A DNA stretch of 14,364 nucleotides from Megamonas hypermegale. Its GTDB lineage: Bacteria > Bacillota > Negativicutes > Selenomonadales > Selenomonadaceae. Shown here one piece after another: positions 7,139 to 14,160 of this stretch (position 1 is the first letter of the stretch; every line of letters begins with the position of its first letter). Where the stretch lies: NCBI GenBank assembly GCA_002314325.1, contig DCFC01000014.1, positions 25,275 through 39,638 on the forward strand, written 5' to 3'. Below the pieces are notes generated by a model. It was not told the DNA's origin, did no database searches, and saw only the letters and a list, made by a program, of their open reading frames with translations. The position numbers and the translations under genes are program-made.

Positions 7139-7155
7139 AGCGATAAACCTTCTTT
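7115..7155 (-). terminator. Terminator of the molybdenum hydroxylase operon
   Basis: The arms 7117-7132 and 7140-7155 pair over 15 of 16 positions (one A/C mismatch) around a 7-base loop. Read on the minus strand, a T-run (TTTTTATT) runs out of the second arm. It lies 36 bases after the stop of the Mo-subunit gene at 7191. Confidence 0.85.
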
Positions 7156-7190
7156 ATTTTATATCAGCAGAGATAATGAACTGATTAATT

Positions 7191-9467
7191 TTATTTGTCA
7201 AGCAGTGCCATAGCTATTTTTTCGCTCGTAATCGGCAGTTCCTTGAACCAGATGCCGGTCGCATTGTAGATAGCGTGGGCGATTGCCGGCGACGGCGTGT
7301 TGATTACGATTTCGCCGATGGATTTGGCACCGTACGGACCGGACTGTTCGTAGCTGTTTTCAAACACGACGCGCAGTCTGCCCATATCGAGGCGGGTCGG
7401 AATTTTGTACTGCATTAAGGAATTTTCCGCTACCATGCCTTTATCGTTATACGTTACTTCTTCATACAGCGCCATGCCGATACCCTGCACGATACCGCCT
7501 TCCGTTTGTACGCGCGCCAGGTTCGGATTAATCGGCGTGCCGCAATCGACGGCTGCGCAGTAATCGAGAATTTCCACATGGCCCGTTTCCTTGTCGAGTT
7601 CGATTTCCACAGCTCCTGCCATGAACGGCGGCGGTGAAGTCGGCATACTGTTCGTTACCGTATTTACGAGTTCATCGTTGTTGCCGCACATAGAGGCAAC
7701 GGCGATATCGCGCAGTGTTACGCTTTCGCCCGTCTGTCTGTTTATAACGGCTGCACCGTCAAAATCCGCAGCGGCTGCGTCGCATTTAAGCATTTTAGCG
7801 CCGAACGTTTTGATTTTTTCAATCAGACCGAGAGCCGCCTTTTCCGTAGCTTTGCCCGTTACGTATGTCGTACTGGAAGCGTATGAGCCGGAATCGTACG
7901 GCGTTGCGGCCGTATCAGCGGCGCAGATGCCGATGTCCTCCATCGGGCACATCAGCGTTTCAGCGGCAATCTGTGCCAAAATCGTATCGCAGCCCGTTCC
8001 CATGTCGGCGGAGCTGAACGACAGCGTATAGTTGCCCTCGTCATTTAATTTTATGCTGGCGGAGCCGACGTCGACGCTGCTGATACCGGAGCCCTGCATA
8101 GCCATAGCGATGCCGACGCTTCTGACTTTGCCATTGCCCATATCGCGCGCCGGATATTTTTCATCCCAGCCAATCATCTGCTTGCAGCGCTGCACACAGC
8201 GGTTGAGCGCACAGCTTGTCGCTGTTTCGCCGTAATATGCCGGCATAATGTCGCCTTCGCGCACCATGTTCATTTCGCGCAGTTTTATCGGGTCGATGCC
8301 GAGTTTGCCTGCCAGTTCGTTTACGGCGCTTTCCACGGCGAAAATGCCCTGCGTCGCCCCGTAGCCGCGGTAAGCACCGGCGCTCATTTTATTTGTGTAA
8401 ACGACATCGTATTTGAAGCGGAATGCTTTTAAGTCCCGATACAGCGGAATGGATTTATGACCAGAAAGACCGACCGTCGTCGGGCCGTGTTCGCCGTATG
8501 CTCCCGTGTTGGAAAGCGTGTATACGTCGATTGCTTCGATTTTGCCGTCTTTTGTCGCGCCGACACGTACCGAAACTTCCATTTCATGGCGCGGCGAAGA
8601 AGCTATCTGGCATTCCGTGCGGGTGAAAATCATTTTGGACGGTCTGCCCGTTTTATACGTTACGAATGCCGGAAATACTTCGGCAACGACAGTCTGTTTT
8701 GCGCCGAAGCCGCCGCCGATACGCGGTTTCGTAACGCGGATTTTCGACTGCGGAATATCGAGCGCATGCGCCACGATGCGGCGTACATGGTAGACAATCT
8801 GCGTGGAGCTGATGACGTTCAGTTTGCCGTACGCATCCATGTAGCAGTACGTACAGAACGGTTCCATCATTGCCTGCTGGCATGCTTTCGTATGATATAC
8901 GCCTTCTACAACGACATCGCAGCCGGCGAGCACTTTATCCACATCGCCGCCGCTTTCACAGCCGCTGGCGCAGAGATTGCGCTTGTTGTCCGCACCGACA
9001 GGCGCAAGCGAACGCCAGTTGTCTTCCGGATGAACGAGATTTTCATTGTCTTTTGCTTTGCGGAAATCGAGCAGCGGTTCCAGCACCTGATAGTTTACTT
9101 TTATCATTTTTAAAGCTCTGTCGACAGCCTGCTCCGTTTCGCCGGCAACAATGGCTACCGGGTCGCCGACATAGCGGACGTGCCTGTCGAGGATAAGTCT
9201 GTCGTACGGGCTCGGCTCCGGATATGTCTGGCCTGCCATGGTAAAGCGTTTCTGGCTGACATCACTATATGTGTATACGCCGACAATGCCCGGCACTTTG
9301 GCGGCTATTGCCGTGTTGATGTTTTCGATGAGTGCATTGGCATGAGGACTGCGCAGCACTTTGACGATGAGGCAGTCGCGCGGTGCGATATCATCAAGAT
9401 AAACCGGTTTGCCGGTAACGAGTGCCATAGCATCGGATTTCATAATCGGTTGATTTACGTATTTCAT
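7191..9467 (-). CDS. Molybdenum hydroxylase, Mo-cofactor-binding large subunit (xanthine dehydrogenase family)
   Basis: Catalytic subunit of a three-part molybdenum hydroxylase that inserts an oxygen from water into an N-heterocycle or similar substrate. The 758 residues are an intact large subunit, with an N-terminal a/b hammerhead domain (about 14-125) followed by the Mo-cofactor domains. Visible cofactor motifs are GGGFGAKQ (251-258), AYRGYGATQG (365-374), SADMGTGCDT (486-495), QGIGMALYEE (661-670) and GPYGAKSIGE (710-719), where Glu719 occupies the place of the catalytic Glu of xanthine dehydrogenase. The segment HTKACQQAMMEP (192-203) sits where substrate-pocket residues occur in relatives. 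Its ATG overlaps the stop of the 2Fe-2S gene by 4 bp. Xanthine or another purine is the default guess, but this family also includes nicotinate and benzoyl-CoA-type enzymes, so the substrate is unproven. In E. coli naming this would be XdhA. Confidence 0.9.
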   Translation of the reverse strand: MKYVNQPIMKSDAMALVTGKPVYLDDIAPRDCLIVKVLRSPHANALIENINTAIAAKVPGIVGVYTYSDVSQKRFTMAGQTYPEPSPYDRLILDRHVRYVGDPVAIVAGETEQAVDRALKMIKVNYQVLEPLLDFRKAKDNENLVHPEDNWRSLAPVGADNKRNLCASGCESGGDVDKVLAGCDVVVEGVYHTKACQQAMMEPFCTYCYMDAYGKLNVISSTQIVYHVRRIVAHALDIPQSKIRVTKPRIGGGFGAKQTVVAEVFPAFVTYKTGRPSKMIFTRTECQIASSPRHEMEVSVRVGATKDGKIEAIDVYTLSNTGAYGEHGPTTVGLSGHKSIPLYRDLKAFRFKYDVVYTNKMSAGAYRGYGATQGIFAVESAVNELAGKLGIDPIKLREMNMVREGDIMPAYYGETATSCALNRCVQRCKQMIGWDEKYPARDMGNGKVRSVGIAMAMQGSGISSVDVGSASIKLNDEGNYTLSFSSADMGTGCDTILAQIAAETLMCPMEDIGICAADTAATPYDSGSYASSTTYVTGKATEKAALGLIEKIKTFGAKMLKCDAAAADFDGAAVINRQTGESVTLRDIAVASMCGNNDELVNTVTNSMPTSPPPFMAGAVEIELDKETGHVEILDYCAAVDCGTPINPNLARVQTEGGIVQGIGMALYEEVTYNDKGMVAENSLMQYKIPTRLDMGRLRVVFENSYEQSGPYGAKSIGEIVINTPSPAIAHAIYNATGIWFKELPITSEKIAMALLDK

Positions 9468-9931
9468 GCCTTTGCACCTCCGTTTTTATAATCGAGAAAG
9501 GCGCGAATGCCGCGCAGCTGTCCTTCGTAACCGGAGCAGCGGCACAAGTTGCCCGCCAGATATTCCAAAATCTGTTCATCCGTCGGATTGGGATTTTCCC
9601 GAAACAGCGCAATGGCGTTCATGATAAATCCCGGATTGCAGAAGCCGCACTGTTCCGCGCCCTGATTGGCAATAAATGCACCGAACTCAGCTGCTTCTTC
9701 CTGCAGTCCTTCCAGCGTCGTCACGTGTTTGCCGTCGGCGCGCGCCGCCAGCATGGAGCAGGAAAGCACCGGCTTGTCTTCGACGAACACAGTGCAAAGA
9801 CCGCAGTTGGAAGTGTCGCAGCCTCTTTTCACGCTCTTGCAGCCGTGTTCGCGGACAAAATCTATGAGCAGCGTATCGGCACTGATTTCTTCCGATAAGC
9901 GTTTACCGTTAAGCCATATATTTAAAATCAT
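9464..9931 (-). CDS. Molybdenum hydroxylase, 2Fe-2S subunit
   Basis: Electron-transfer subunit of 155 residues with the usual two [2Fe-2S] domains. The N-terminal plant-ferredoxin-type cluster has C38, C43, C46 and C58 (GCDTSNCGLCTV then VLSC). The C-terminal helical domain has C95, C98, C130 and C132 (QCGFCNPGF and NLCRCSGYEGQ). All eight ligands are present. The first cluster motif reads CDTSNCGLC in place of the more common CGEGECGAC type. It passes electrons from the Mo centre to the FAD subunit. It overlaps both neighbours by 4 bp (ATGA), which implies translational coupling and fixed stoichiometry. In E. coli naming this corresponds to XdhC. Confidence 0.95.
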   Translation of the reverse strand: MILNIWLNGKRLSEEISADTLLIDFVREHGCKSVKRGCDTSNCGLCTVFVEDKPVLSCSMLAARADGKHVTTLEGLQEEAAEFGAFIANQGAEQCGFCNPGFIMNAIALFRENPNPTDEQILEYLAGNLCRCSGYEGQLRGIRAFLDYKNGGAKA

Positions 9932-10722
9932 GCGTCAATTCCCCCTATAGATGATAAAGCACGTTTTGTCAGTACATATGCTAAATGTTTGCGGTAAGCG
10001 GCGCTGCCGCGAATGTTGGAGTCGGTCTTAACCGTTTCTTTTACGTATTGAGCGAATTTTTTCGTACTTTCCGTATTAAGTCCGCCGAACAATATATTGT
10101 TTTCATCGGCGATGACAGCGGCGCGATGCGGCGTAGCACCGACAACGGCCTGCCATTTGCCATGATGATGGCTGATAGCTACGGCCAGAACAGGGAAGTC
10201 CGTTTTCGTCTGGCGGTGCGACAGGTAAGCGCAGGCAAGCGGCGTTTTCTTTACGATAATGCGTACGAGCACATCGTTGTCATACGGCATTTTGGCAAAT
10301 TCACTGATAGGCACAATCCCGGCATGGTGAAGTTCAACGTAGGCATCAAGCGCCATAAATACGGTGAGTACGTCGGAAAAACCGTAGCGGCCGAAAATAC
10401 TGCCGCCGACCGTCGCCAGATTGCGGAACTGCACGCCGACAATATGGCGCACGGCTTCACGCACGGCATTATGCGTATATTCGTTCAAAGCCGCATTCGT
10501 TTCCAAATCGCGCAGCGTAACCATCGCGCCGATGGAAAACTCGCTGTCTGTTTCTTCAATGGTGTCGAGTTTGAGATTGGAAAGGTCGATGGCGATATTC
10601 ACATTGCCCGTCTGCATTTTCAGCCAGAGCATGCCGCCGATGATGCGGTTTGTCTTTTTCTGGTTCAATTCATATGCTTCTTCCAAAGATTGCACTTTAC
10701 GAATTTCTTTAATTGTAAGCAC
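9928..10722 (-). CDS. Molybdenum hydroxylase, FAD-binding subunit
   Basis: FAD-binding medium subunit of 264 residues (CoxM/XdhB type), a little shorter than the usual 280-300. FAD-site motifs are IIGGMLWLKM (27-36), IGAMVTLRDLE (64-74) and NLATVGGSIFGRYGFSD (101-117). The start is GTG 10722, with GGGGAG five bases upstream. An overlapping ATG two bases earlier is out of frame and soon stops. It is the first gene of the FAD, 2Fe-2S, Mo operon and hands electrons to the terminal acceptor, often NAD+ in this family. The N-terminal Phe/Tyr-rich segment of many relatives is short here, replaced by MLTIKEIRKVQSLEEAYEL. I see no molybdenum-cofactor maturation gene (XdhC/CoxI or MocA type) next to the operon. 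Confidence 0.92.
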   Translation of the reverse strand: MLTIKEIRKVQSLEEAYELNQKKTNRIIGGMLWLKMQTGNVNIAIDLSNLKLDTIEETDSEFSIGAMVTLRDLETNAALNEYTHNAVREAVRHIVGVQFRNLATVGGSIFGRYGFSDVLTVFMALDAYVELHHAGIVPISEFAKMPYDNDVLVRIIVKKTPLACAYLSHRQTKTDFPVLAVAISHHHGKWQAVVGATPHRAAVIADENNILFGGLNTESTKKFAQYVKETVKTDSNIRGSAAYRKHLAYVLTKRALSSIGGIDA

Positions 10723-10743
10723 ATTAGCTCCCCTTTCTTACAT

Positions 10744-10778
10744 AAAAAAAGCTATCCGGCAAATACTGTCAGATAGCT
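10744..10778 (-). terminator. Terminator of the yqeK-LCP-rsfS-cvfB operon
   Basis: Read on the minus strand, AGCTATCTG (10778-10770) pairs with CGGATAGCT (10758-10750) with one G·U pair and an 11-base loop, followed by seven T. It begins 8 bases after the cvfB stop and ends only about 21 bases ahead of the start of the FAD-subunit gene. Confidence 0.85.
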
Positions 10779-10786
10779 GTTCATGG

Positions 10787-11659
10787 CTACACCTGTTTTA
10801 AATAAGTCCAGCCGTCTTTTTGTTCTGCTTTGCCTTCTTTCATGAGATGACCCAATGCCCGTTTAAAAGCCGCTTTGCTGATGCCGAACCGTTCGCGGAT
10901 TACTTCAGACGACGTATCGTCGCAGTACGGCATTTTGCCGTCGCGTTTTTTGAGTACGTCAAATATCATCTGAGCATCCATATCAATGGCTTTTTCTTTT
11001 GCCGGACGCATGGAAACGTTAATTCGTCCGTCTTCGCGGATGAAGGTTACCCGCGTTGACAGAGTCTGACCGACGCGCGGTTTCTCCGTCATTTCCTTTT
11101 TGTCCAGAAAAGCGATATAGCGTTTGTCCGTAAAAATGAATGCACCCTGGTCCGTAAAATTATAAACGGAACCGGTTACAATATCGCCGATTTTTACATC
11201 TTCAGCCGGTCGGGAGGCGCGGCGCATCTCATCTTCGACTTTCATCGTCATGGCAAGGCGGCCGGATTTGTCCGTATACAATTTTGCCCAGACGATTTCG
11301 CCGACTTGCAGTTTGCCGCGCATACCGGCGTACGGCATAAAGATGCCGCGTTCGGCGCCGACGTCGAGAAATGCTCCGTCCTTGCTCGTATTGATTACTT
11401 TGAGGCGGGCAATCTGTCCTTCGCGCATTTTCGGTGTGCGCATACTGGCGGTAAGACGGCCGTGCGGGTCTTTATAGAGAAAAACCCTTACTTTTTCGCC
11501 GATTTTCACCGGTGCGGTCTGCTGCATTTTGTGCAGTAGAATATCATCGTTCGTGTTGCCCGTCTGTGCATCGAGAAAAGCACCCATGTCGCTTAAGCGG
11601 GCGACTTTCATCGTTACAACCGTACTCGGCTGATATTTTAATTTATGTTCTGTAATCAA
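10787..11659 (-). CDS. cvfB: CvfB/YitL-type S1 RNA-binding protein
   Basis: RNA-binding protein of 290 residues with the CvfB layout: three S1-type beta-barrel domains (about 12-74, 78-140 and 156-217) and a C-terminal winged helix (about 228-288, ending with KRALGHLMKEGKAEQKDGWTYL). Repeated DxGAFLD and DQGAFIF strands and closing GRLTASMR, GRLAMTMK and GRINVSMR strands mark the repeats. In Staphylococcus this family affects virulence gene expression; its role in anaerobes is not established. The first S1 strand (PSTVVTMKVAR) would be cut by a start at Met17, so I keep TTG 11659. The only Shine-Dalgarno candidate (GGGG) is 11 bases upstream, so the exact start is uncertain. It follows rsfS by 20 bases and is the last gene of its operon. 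Confidence 0.88.
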   Translation of the reverse strand: MITEHKLKYQPSTVVTMKVARLSDMGAFLDAQTGNTNDDILLHKMQQTAPVKIGEKVRVFLYKDPHGRLTASMRTPKMREGQIARLKVINTSKDGAFLDVGAERGIFMPYAGMRGKLQVGEIVWAKLYTDKSGRLAMTMKVEDEMRRASRPAEDVKIGDIVTGSVYNFTDQGAFIFTDKRYIAFLDKKEMTEKPRVGQTLSTRVTFIREDGRINVSMRPAKEKAIDMDAQMIFDVLKKRDGKMPYCDDTSSEVIRERFGISKAAFKRALGHLMKEGKAEQKDGWTYLKQV

Positions 11660-11679
11660 TTAATTTACAACCCCGTCGC

Positions 11680-12030
11680 TTAATCTTCGTAATGCTCCGT
11701 CGGAGCTTCGCCCCAGAGGTCTTCCAAACCGTAGAAACGGCGTGCTTCCTCCGTGAATACATGTACTATGCAGTTGCCGAAGTCGAGCAGTATCCATTCG
11801 GCGTTTCGGTAACCTTCCTTATGGAGAAATGTTTCGCCTGCTTTGGCCATTTCCTCTTCGATGTTGTCGGCGATGGCGCGGACCTGCGTGGAGGTGGTGG
11901 CGCTGCATACGATGAAATAATCAGTCGTCGTCGTCAAATCGTGCATATTCATAATTACAATATCAAGAGCTTTTTTATCGCTTGCCGCTTCGGCAATCAA
12001 TCTGCTTTTATTTTCAGCTGTTTGCGTCAT
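11680..12030 (-). CDS. rsfS: Ribosome silencing factor RsfS
   Basis: Binds protein L14 (uL14) of the 50S subunit and blocks joining with 30S, lowering translation during starvation. The 116 residues match the family. Signature segments are ALDIVIMNMHDLTTTTDYFI (21-40), VCSATTSTQVRAIADNIEEE (41-60), the conserved WILLDFGNCIVHVFTEEARR (79-98) and FYGLEDLWGEAP (99-110). It lies 30 bases after the LCP gene in the common yqeK-rsfS neighbourhood of Firmicutes. Its Shine-Dalgarno is weak (AAGG about 11 bases ahead of the ATG), so translation probably relies on coupling or is modest. Confidence 0.96.
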   Translation of the reverse strand: MTQTAENKSRLIAEAASDKKALDIVIMNMHDLTTTTDYFIVCSATTSTQVRAIADNIEEEMAKAGETFLHKEGYRNAEWILLDFGNCIVHVFTEEARRFYGLEDLWGEAPTEHYED

Positions 12031-12060
12031 TTAATCACTTACCTTTTCTGTTTTTGTTGT

Positions 12061-13080
12061 TTATTGTGCCGTTTCTTCCGAAACAGGCGGGAACATTTCA
12101 TTTATAGTCTGTTCCACCCGGGCTTTATCCGGTATCCAGTCGCCGCCGGGACCGAAATTGCCGGGCAGCATCTGTATTTCAAATTTATTAGTGTACAAAG
12201 TGTCCAGTATGTCGATGATACTGGATATATCTATGAGATTAATGTTCGTATCGAGATTATCATTGAAAATGGTGATTATCGTCGGCAATGTCGGCAGTGT
12301 TTCGATGGATATCAATTTTTCCAGCAGTGCCTCCGCAAATTTCTGCTGGCGGTGCACCCTGCCGATATCGCCCAAATCATCGGTGCGAAACCGCAGATAC
12401 TGCTGCGACATGTCGCCTGTCAGGCGCTGATAACCTTTTTTCAAATGAATGGACGTGCCGCCTGCCGGGTCTTCGTAATTCATATCTCTTTCTACATATA
12501 TATTTACGCCGCCGATTGTATCGACAAATTTGCTCAGCGCTTTTCTGTCGAGTGCAATATACTGCGTAATGGGAATGTTCAGCAGCTGCGATACGGTGTT
12601 AACCGTGAGCGGCGAGCCGCCGTAATAATAGGTGAAGCTCAGATAATCAGGCTCTTTTCTGCCGGCAATGGTCGTTTTTATATTGCGCGGCAAAGCCAGA
12701 AAGCGCACCTGTCCGCTCGTATGGTCCATGCTTATCAGCATGAGAGCGTCCGCATAACGGCCTGATTCGCCGATACCTTCAACAGGCTGGTCATCTATGC
12801 CGATTAAGAGGATATTCGTATAATTTTCAAATCGTTTATCGATAATCTGAGGGGCAATCGGTGGTTTAGTCGGTTTACTGGGATTTTCTTCTTTGTATTG
12901 TGCATATTTCAAGCTGGCAAAATTATAAACTTCGGATAGTGCAACGTAAGAGCCGTAAACAATTCCCGACCCGAGCAGCAGAACGAGAAACAGTCTGCCC
13001 AGTTTTATGCGTCTGATAAGCGGTTTTTTTCGCCTGATTTTTTTAGTGGAATTAGGCGAAGGATTTTTCTTTACTGCCAT
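12061..13080 (-). CDS. LytR-CpsA-Psr (LCP) family protein
   Basis: Membrane-anchored phosphotransferase of the LCP family, which attaches polyprenyl-phosphate-linked glycopolymers to peptidoglycan outside the cell. The 339 residues comprise a basic cytoplasmic tail (1-28), one membrane helix (29-47), a linker with Pro/Lys, and the LCP domain (about 86-256). Typical features are NILLIGIDDQP (89-99), GRYADALMLISMD (107-119), ALPRN (129-133), DTIGGVNIYV (187-196), LTGDMSQQYLRFRTDDLGDIGR (Leu220 to Arg241, read across) and VHRQQKF (242-248). The usual PRD triplet reads PRN here: Arg132 is kept, Asp is replaced by Asn133. The yqeK stop and this ATG share one base (TAATG), so they are translationally coupled. 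In monoderms the acceptor polymer is teichoic acid; in a diderm Negativicute the polymer is unknown. Confidence 0.9.
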   Translation of the reverse strand: MAVKKNPSPNSTKKIRRKKPLIRRIKLGRLFLVLLLGSGIVYGSYVALSEVYNFASLKYAQYKEENPSKPTKPPIAPQIIDKRFENYTNILLIGIDDQPVEGIGESGRYADALMLISMDHTSGQVRFLALPRNIKTTIAGRKEPDYLSFTYYYGGSPLTVNTVSQLLNIPITQYIALDRKALSKFVDTIGGVNIYVERDMNYEDPAGGTSIHLKKGYQRLTGDMSQQYLRFRTDDLGDIGRVHRQQKFAEALLEKLISIETLPTLPTIITIFNDNLDTNINLIDISSIIDILDTLYTNKFEIQMLPGNFGPGGDWIPDKARVEQTINEMFPPVSEETAQ

Positions 13081-13652
13081 TACAATTCTCTGTTTAAGAG
13101 AATTTCATTACGGGCAGCAACAGTATATGGATGAATTGTATGTCCTTTGCGCATAATGAATGTTATGGATTGGTCAAAGGCACTTATCATAACGGTGTCA
13201 AGGTCTTTTGTTGCGGCCAGCTGGCGAAGTTTATCGACTTCATCGTATTTGCGGTGCGGTTCAATCATATCCGCCAGATAAATTATTTTATCCAAATCGG
13301 ACATATTGGCGCCGCCGACCGTATGCGAAGCGATGGCTTTCAATATTGCCGTATCGTGAACGCCATATTCCTCCTTGGCTATGGCTGTACCGAGCGGTGC
13401 GTGCATCAGTATCGGCAGCTGTCTGTCGATATCGGTGATGTACAGATGGCGCTTTTGCGCTTCTGCCAGCAACTGGCTCGTCTCAAATTCGCGGGCGCAG
13501 TCGTGCAAAAGCCCGGCAAGAGCCGCTTTCTTTTCATCTACATTAAATCTTTTCGCCAGTTCGACAGCGGTGTTCATTACTCCGATACAATGAGCATAGC
13601 GTTGAGGTTTCAGTTTTGTCTGCAACAGGGACTGCATTTCGTTAATATCCAC
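13080..13652 (-). CDS. yqeK: HD-domain Ap4A hydrolase YqeK
   Basis: Symmetrical bis(5'-nucleosyl)-tetraphosphatase that cleaves Ap4A to two ADP in the cytoplasm. With GTG 13652 as start the protein has 190 residues, normal for YqeK. The start is chosen because AAGGAG lies six bases upstream; a longer in-frame version from 13718 would begin inside the rnpB terminator. HD-domain metal ligands are H21 (RYAHCIGV), H50-D51 (LLHDCARE), H84 (LMHAP), H110 (ASHTVGG) and D128 (YLADMIEP). It heads the operon with the LCP gene, rsfS and cvfB. In many Firmicutes nadD lies just upstream; here rnpB takes that place. Confidence 0.95.
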   Translation of the reverse strand: MDINEMQSLLQTKLKPQRYAHCIGVMNTAVELAKRFNVDEKKAALAGLLHDCAREFETSQLLAEAQKRHLYITDIDRQLPILMHAPLGTAIAKEEYGVHDTAILKAIASHTVGGANMSDLDKIIYLADMIEPHRKYDEVDKLRQLAATKDLDTVMISAFDQSITFIMRKGHTIHPYTVAARNEILLNREL

Positions 13653-13681
13653 AGTAAACTCCTTCTTTTTCGATTGCTTGC

Positions 13682-13715
13682 GAATTAAATTTAATTCACC
13701 TAAAGATTTTTTCAA
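13682..13715 (-). promoter_or_regulatory. Putative yqeK operon promoter with overlapping 16-bp palindrome
   Basis: Minus-strand TTGAAA (13715-13710) and TAAATT (13693-13688) are spaced by 16 bases, between the rnpB terminator and the yqeK ribosome binding site. The perfect palindrome GAATTAAATTTAATTC (13682-13697) covers the -10. It may be a regulator site or simply AT-rich chance symmetry. Confidence 0.35.
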
Positions 13716-13716
13716 C

Positions 13717-13739
13717 AAAAAAACTGCCTTATCGGCAGT
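13717..13739 (-). terminator. rnpB terminator
   Basis: Minus-strand ACTGCC (13739-13734) and GGCAGT (13728-13723) form a tight hairpin with a 5-base loop, followed by seven T. It lies just downstream of the RNase P RNA and ahead of yqeK. Confidence 0.88.
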
Positions 13740-13751
13740 ATTTTTTACAAA

Positions 13752-14112
13752 GGCTATGAGTAATCAATAAGCCGAGTTTTGTTCCACTTGCGTGGCGATA
13801 ATCATTTATCTTGGCATTATAGTTACCTATAAGCTCTAGCGACACAACCCGGAAGGCTCTGCGGGCCGCTTCATCCCTTCCCTATTCGGTCTTGCTCCAT
13901 GTGGGGTTTACCTAGCCAGACAGTCACCTGCCTGCTGGTGCGCTCTTACCGCACCTTTCCACCCTTACCTGCACAGCAGGCGGTTTAAGTTTCTATAGCA
14001 CTTTCCCTGAGGTCACCCTCGCTGGACGTTATCCAGCACATTGCCCTGTGGAGCCCGGACTTTCCTCAGATACGCAAATGGTATCCGCGATTATCTTTCA
14101 TACTCATGTCCT
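13752..14112 (-). ncRNA. rnpB: RNase P RNA, bacterial type A
   Basis: Catalytic RNA that matures tRNA 5' ends, about 360 nt and of normal size. Conserved parts are visible on the minus strand: the P4/J region GAGGAAAGTCCGGGCTC (14067-14051), GGGAAAGTGCTATAGAAA in the middle, GGTAAGGGTGGAAAGGTGCG followed by GGTAAGAGCGCACC, the P15 loop GGCTAGGTAAACC (13917-13905) whose GGU would pair with the tRNA CCA end, and the 3' AACTCGGCTTAT. The ends are set by helix P1: ATGAGTA (14107-14101) pairs with TACTCAT (13762-13756). Exact ends are accurate to a few bases. It has its own promoter and terminator. Confidence 0.96.
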
Positions 14113-14129
14113 TAACTATTAGCTATTAG

Positions 14130-14159
14130 ATTATAGCATTTTGACGTAAATTGTGTCAA
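14130..14159 (-). promoter_or_regulatory. rnpB promoter with consensus -35 and -10 boxes
   Basis: Minus-strand TTGACA (14159-14154) and TATAAT (14135-14130) are both perfect and separated by 18 bases; a TG one base before the -10 adds the extended form. The boxes sit about 20 bases ahead of the RNase P RNA. A TTTGAC / GTCAAA inverted pair overlaps the -35 and spacer. Confidence 0.88.
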
Positions 14160-14160
14160 A

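Noticed and set aside
8457..9113. Open frame of 218 codons on the plus strand
   Set aside because: It lies wholly inside the Mo-subunit gene on the opposite strand and shows no domain features.
9985..10776. Open frame of 263 codons on the plus strand
   Set aside because: It mirrors the FAD-subunit gene almost end to end. The openness comes from codon bias of the real gene, and no protein family features are visible.
10723..10790. Purine-type riboswitch ahead of the molybdenum hydroxylase operon
   Set aside because: Only about 65 bases separate cvfB from the FAD-subunit gene and they are filled by a simple terminator. There is no room for, and no sign of, an aptamer.
11692..12765. Open frame of 357 codons on the plus strand
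   Set aside because: It is antisense to rsfS and the LCP gene, both clear family members. It has an irregular Cys/Phe/Arg-rich composition and no plausible ribosome binding site.
13653..13718. Longer YqeK N-terminus from 13718
   Set aside because: It would start inside the T-run of the rnpB terminator. GTG 13652 has AAGGAG at ideal spacing and gives normal YqeK length.
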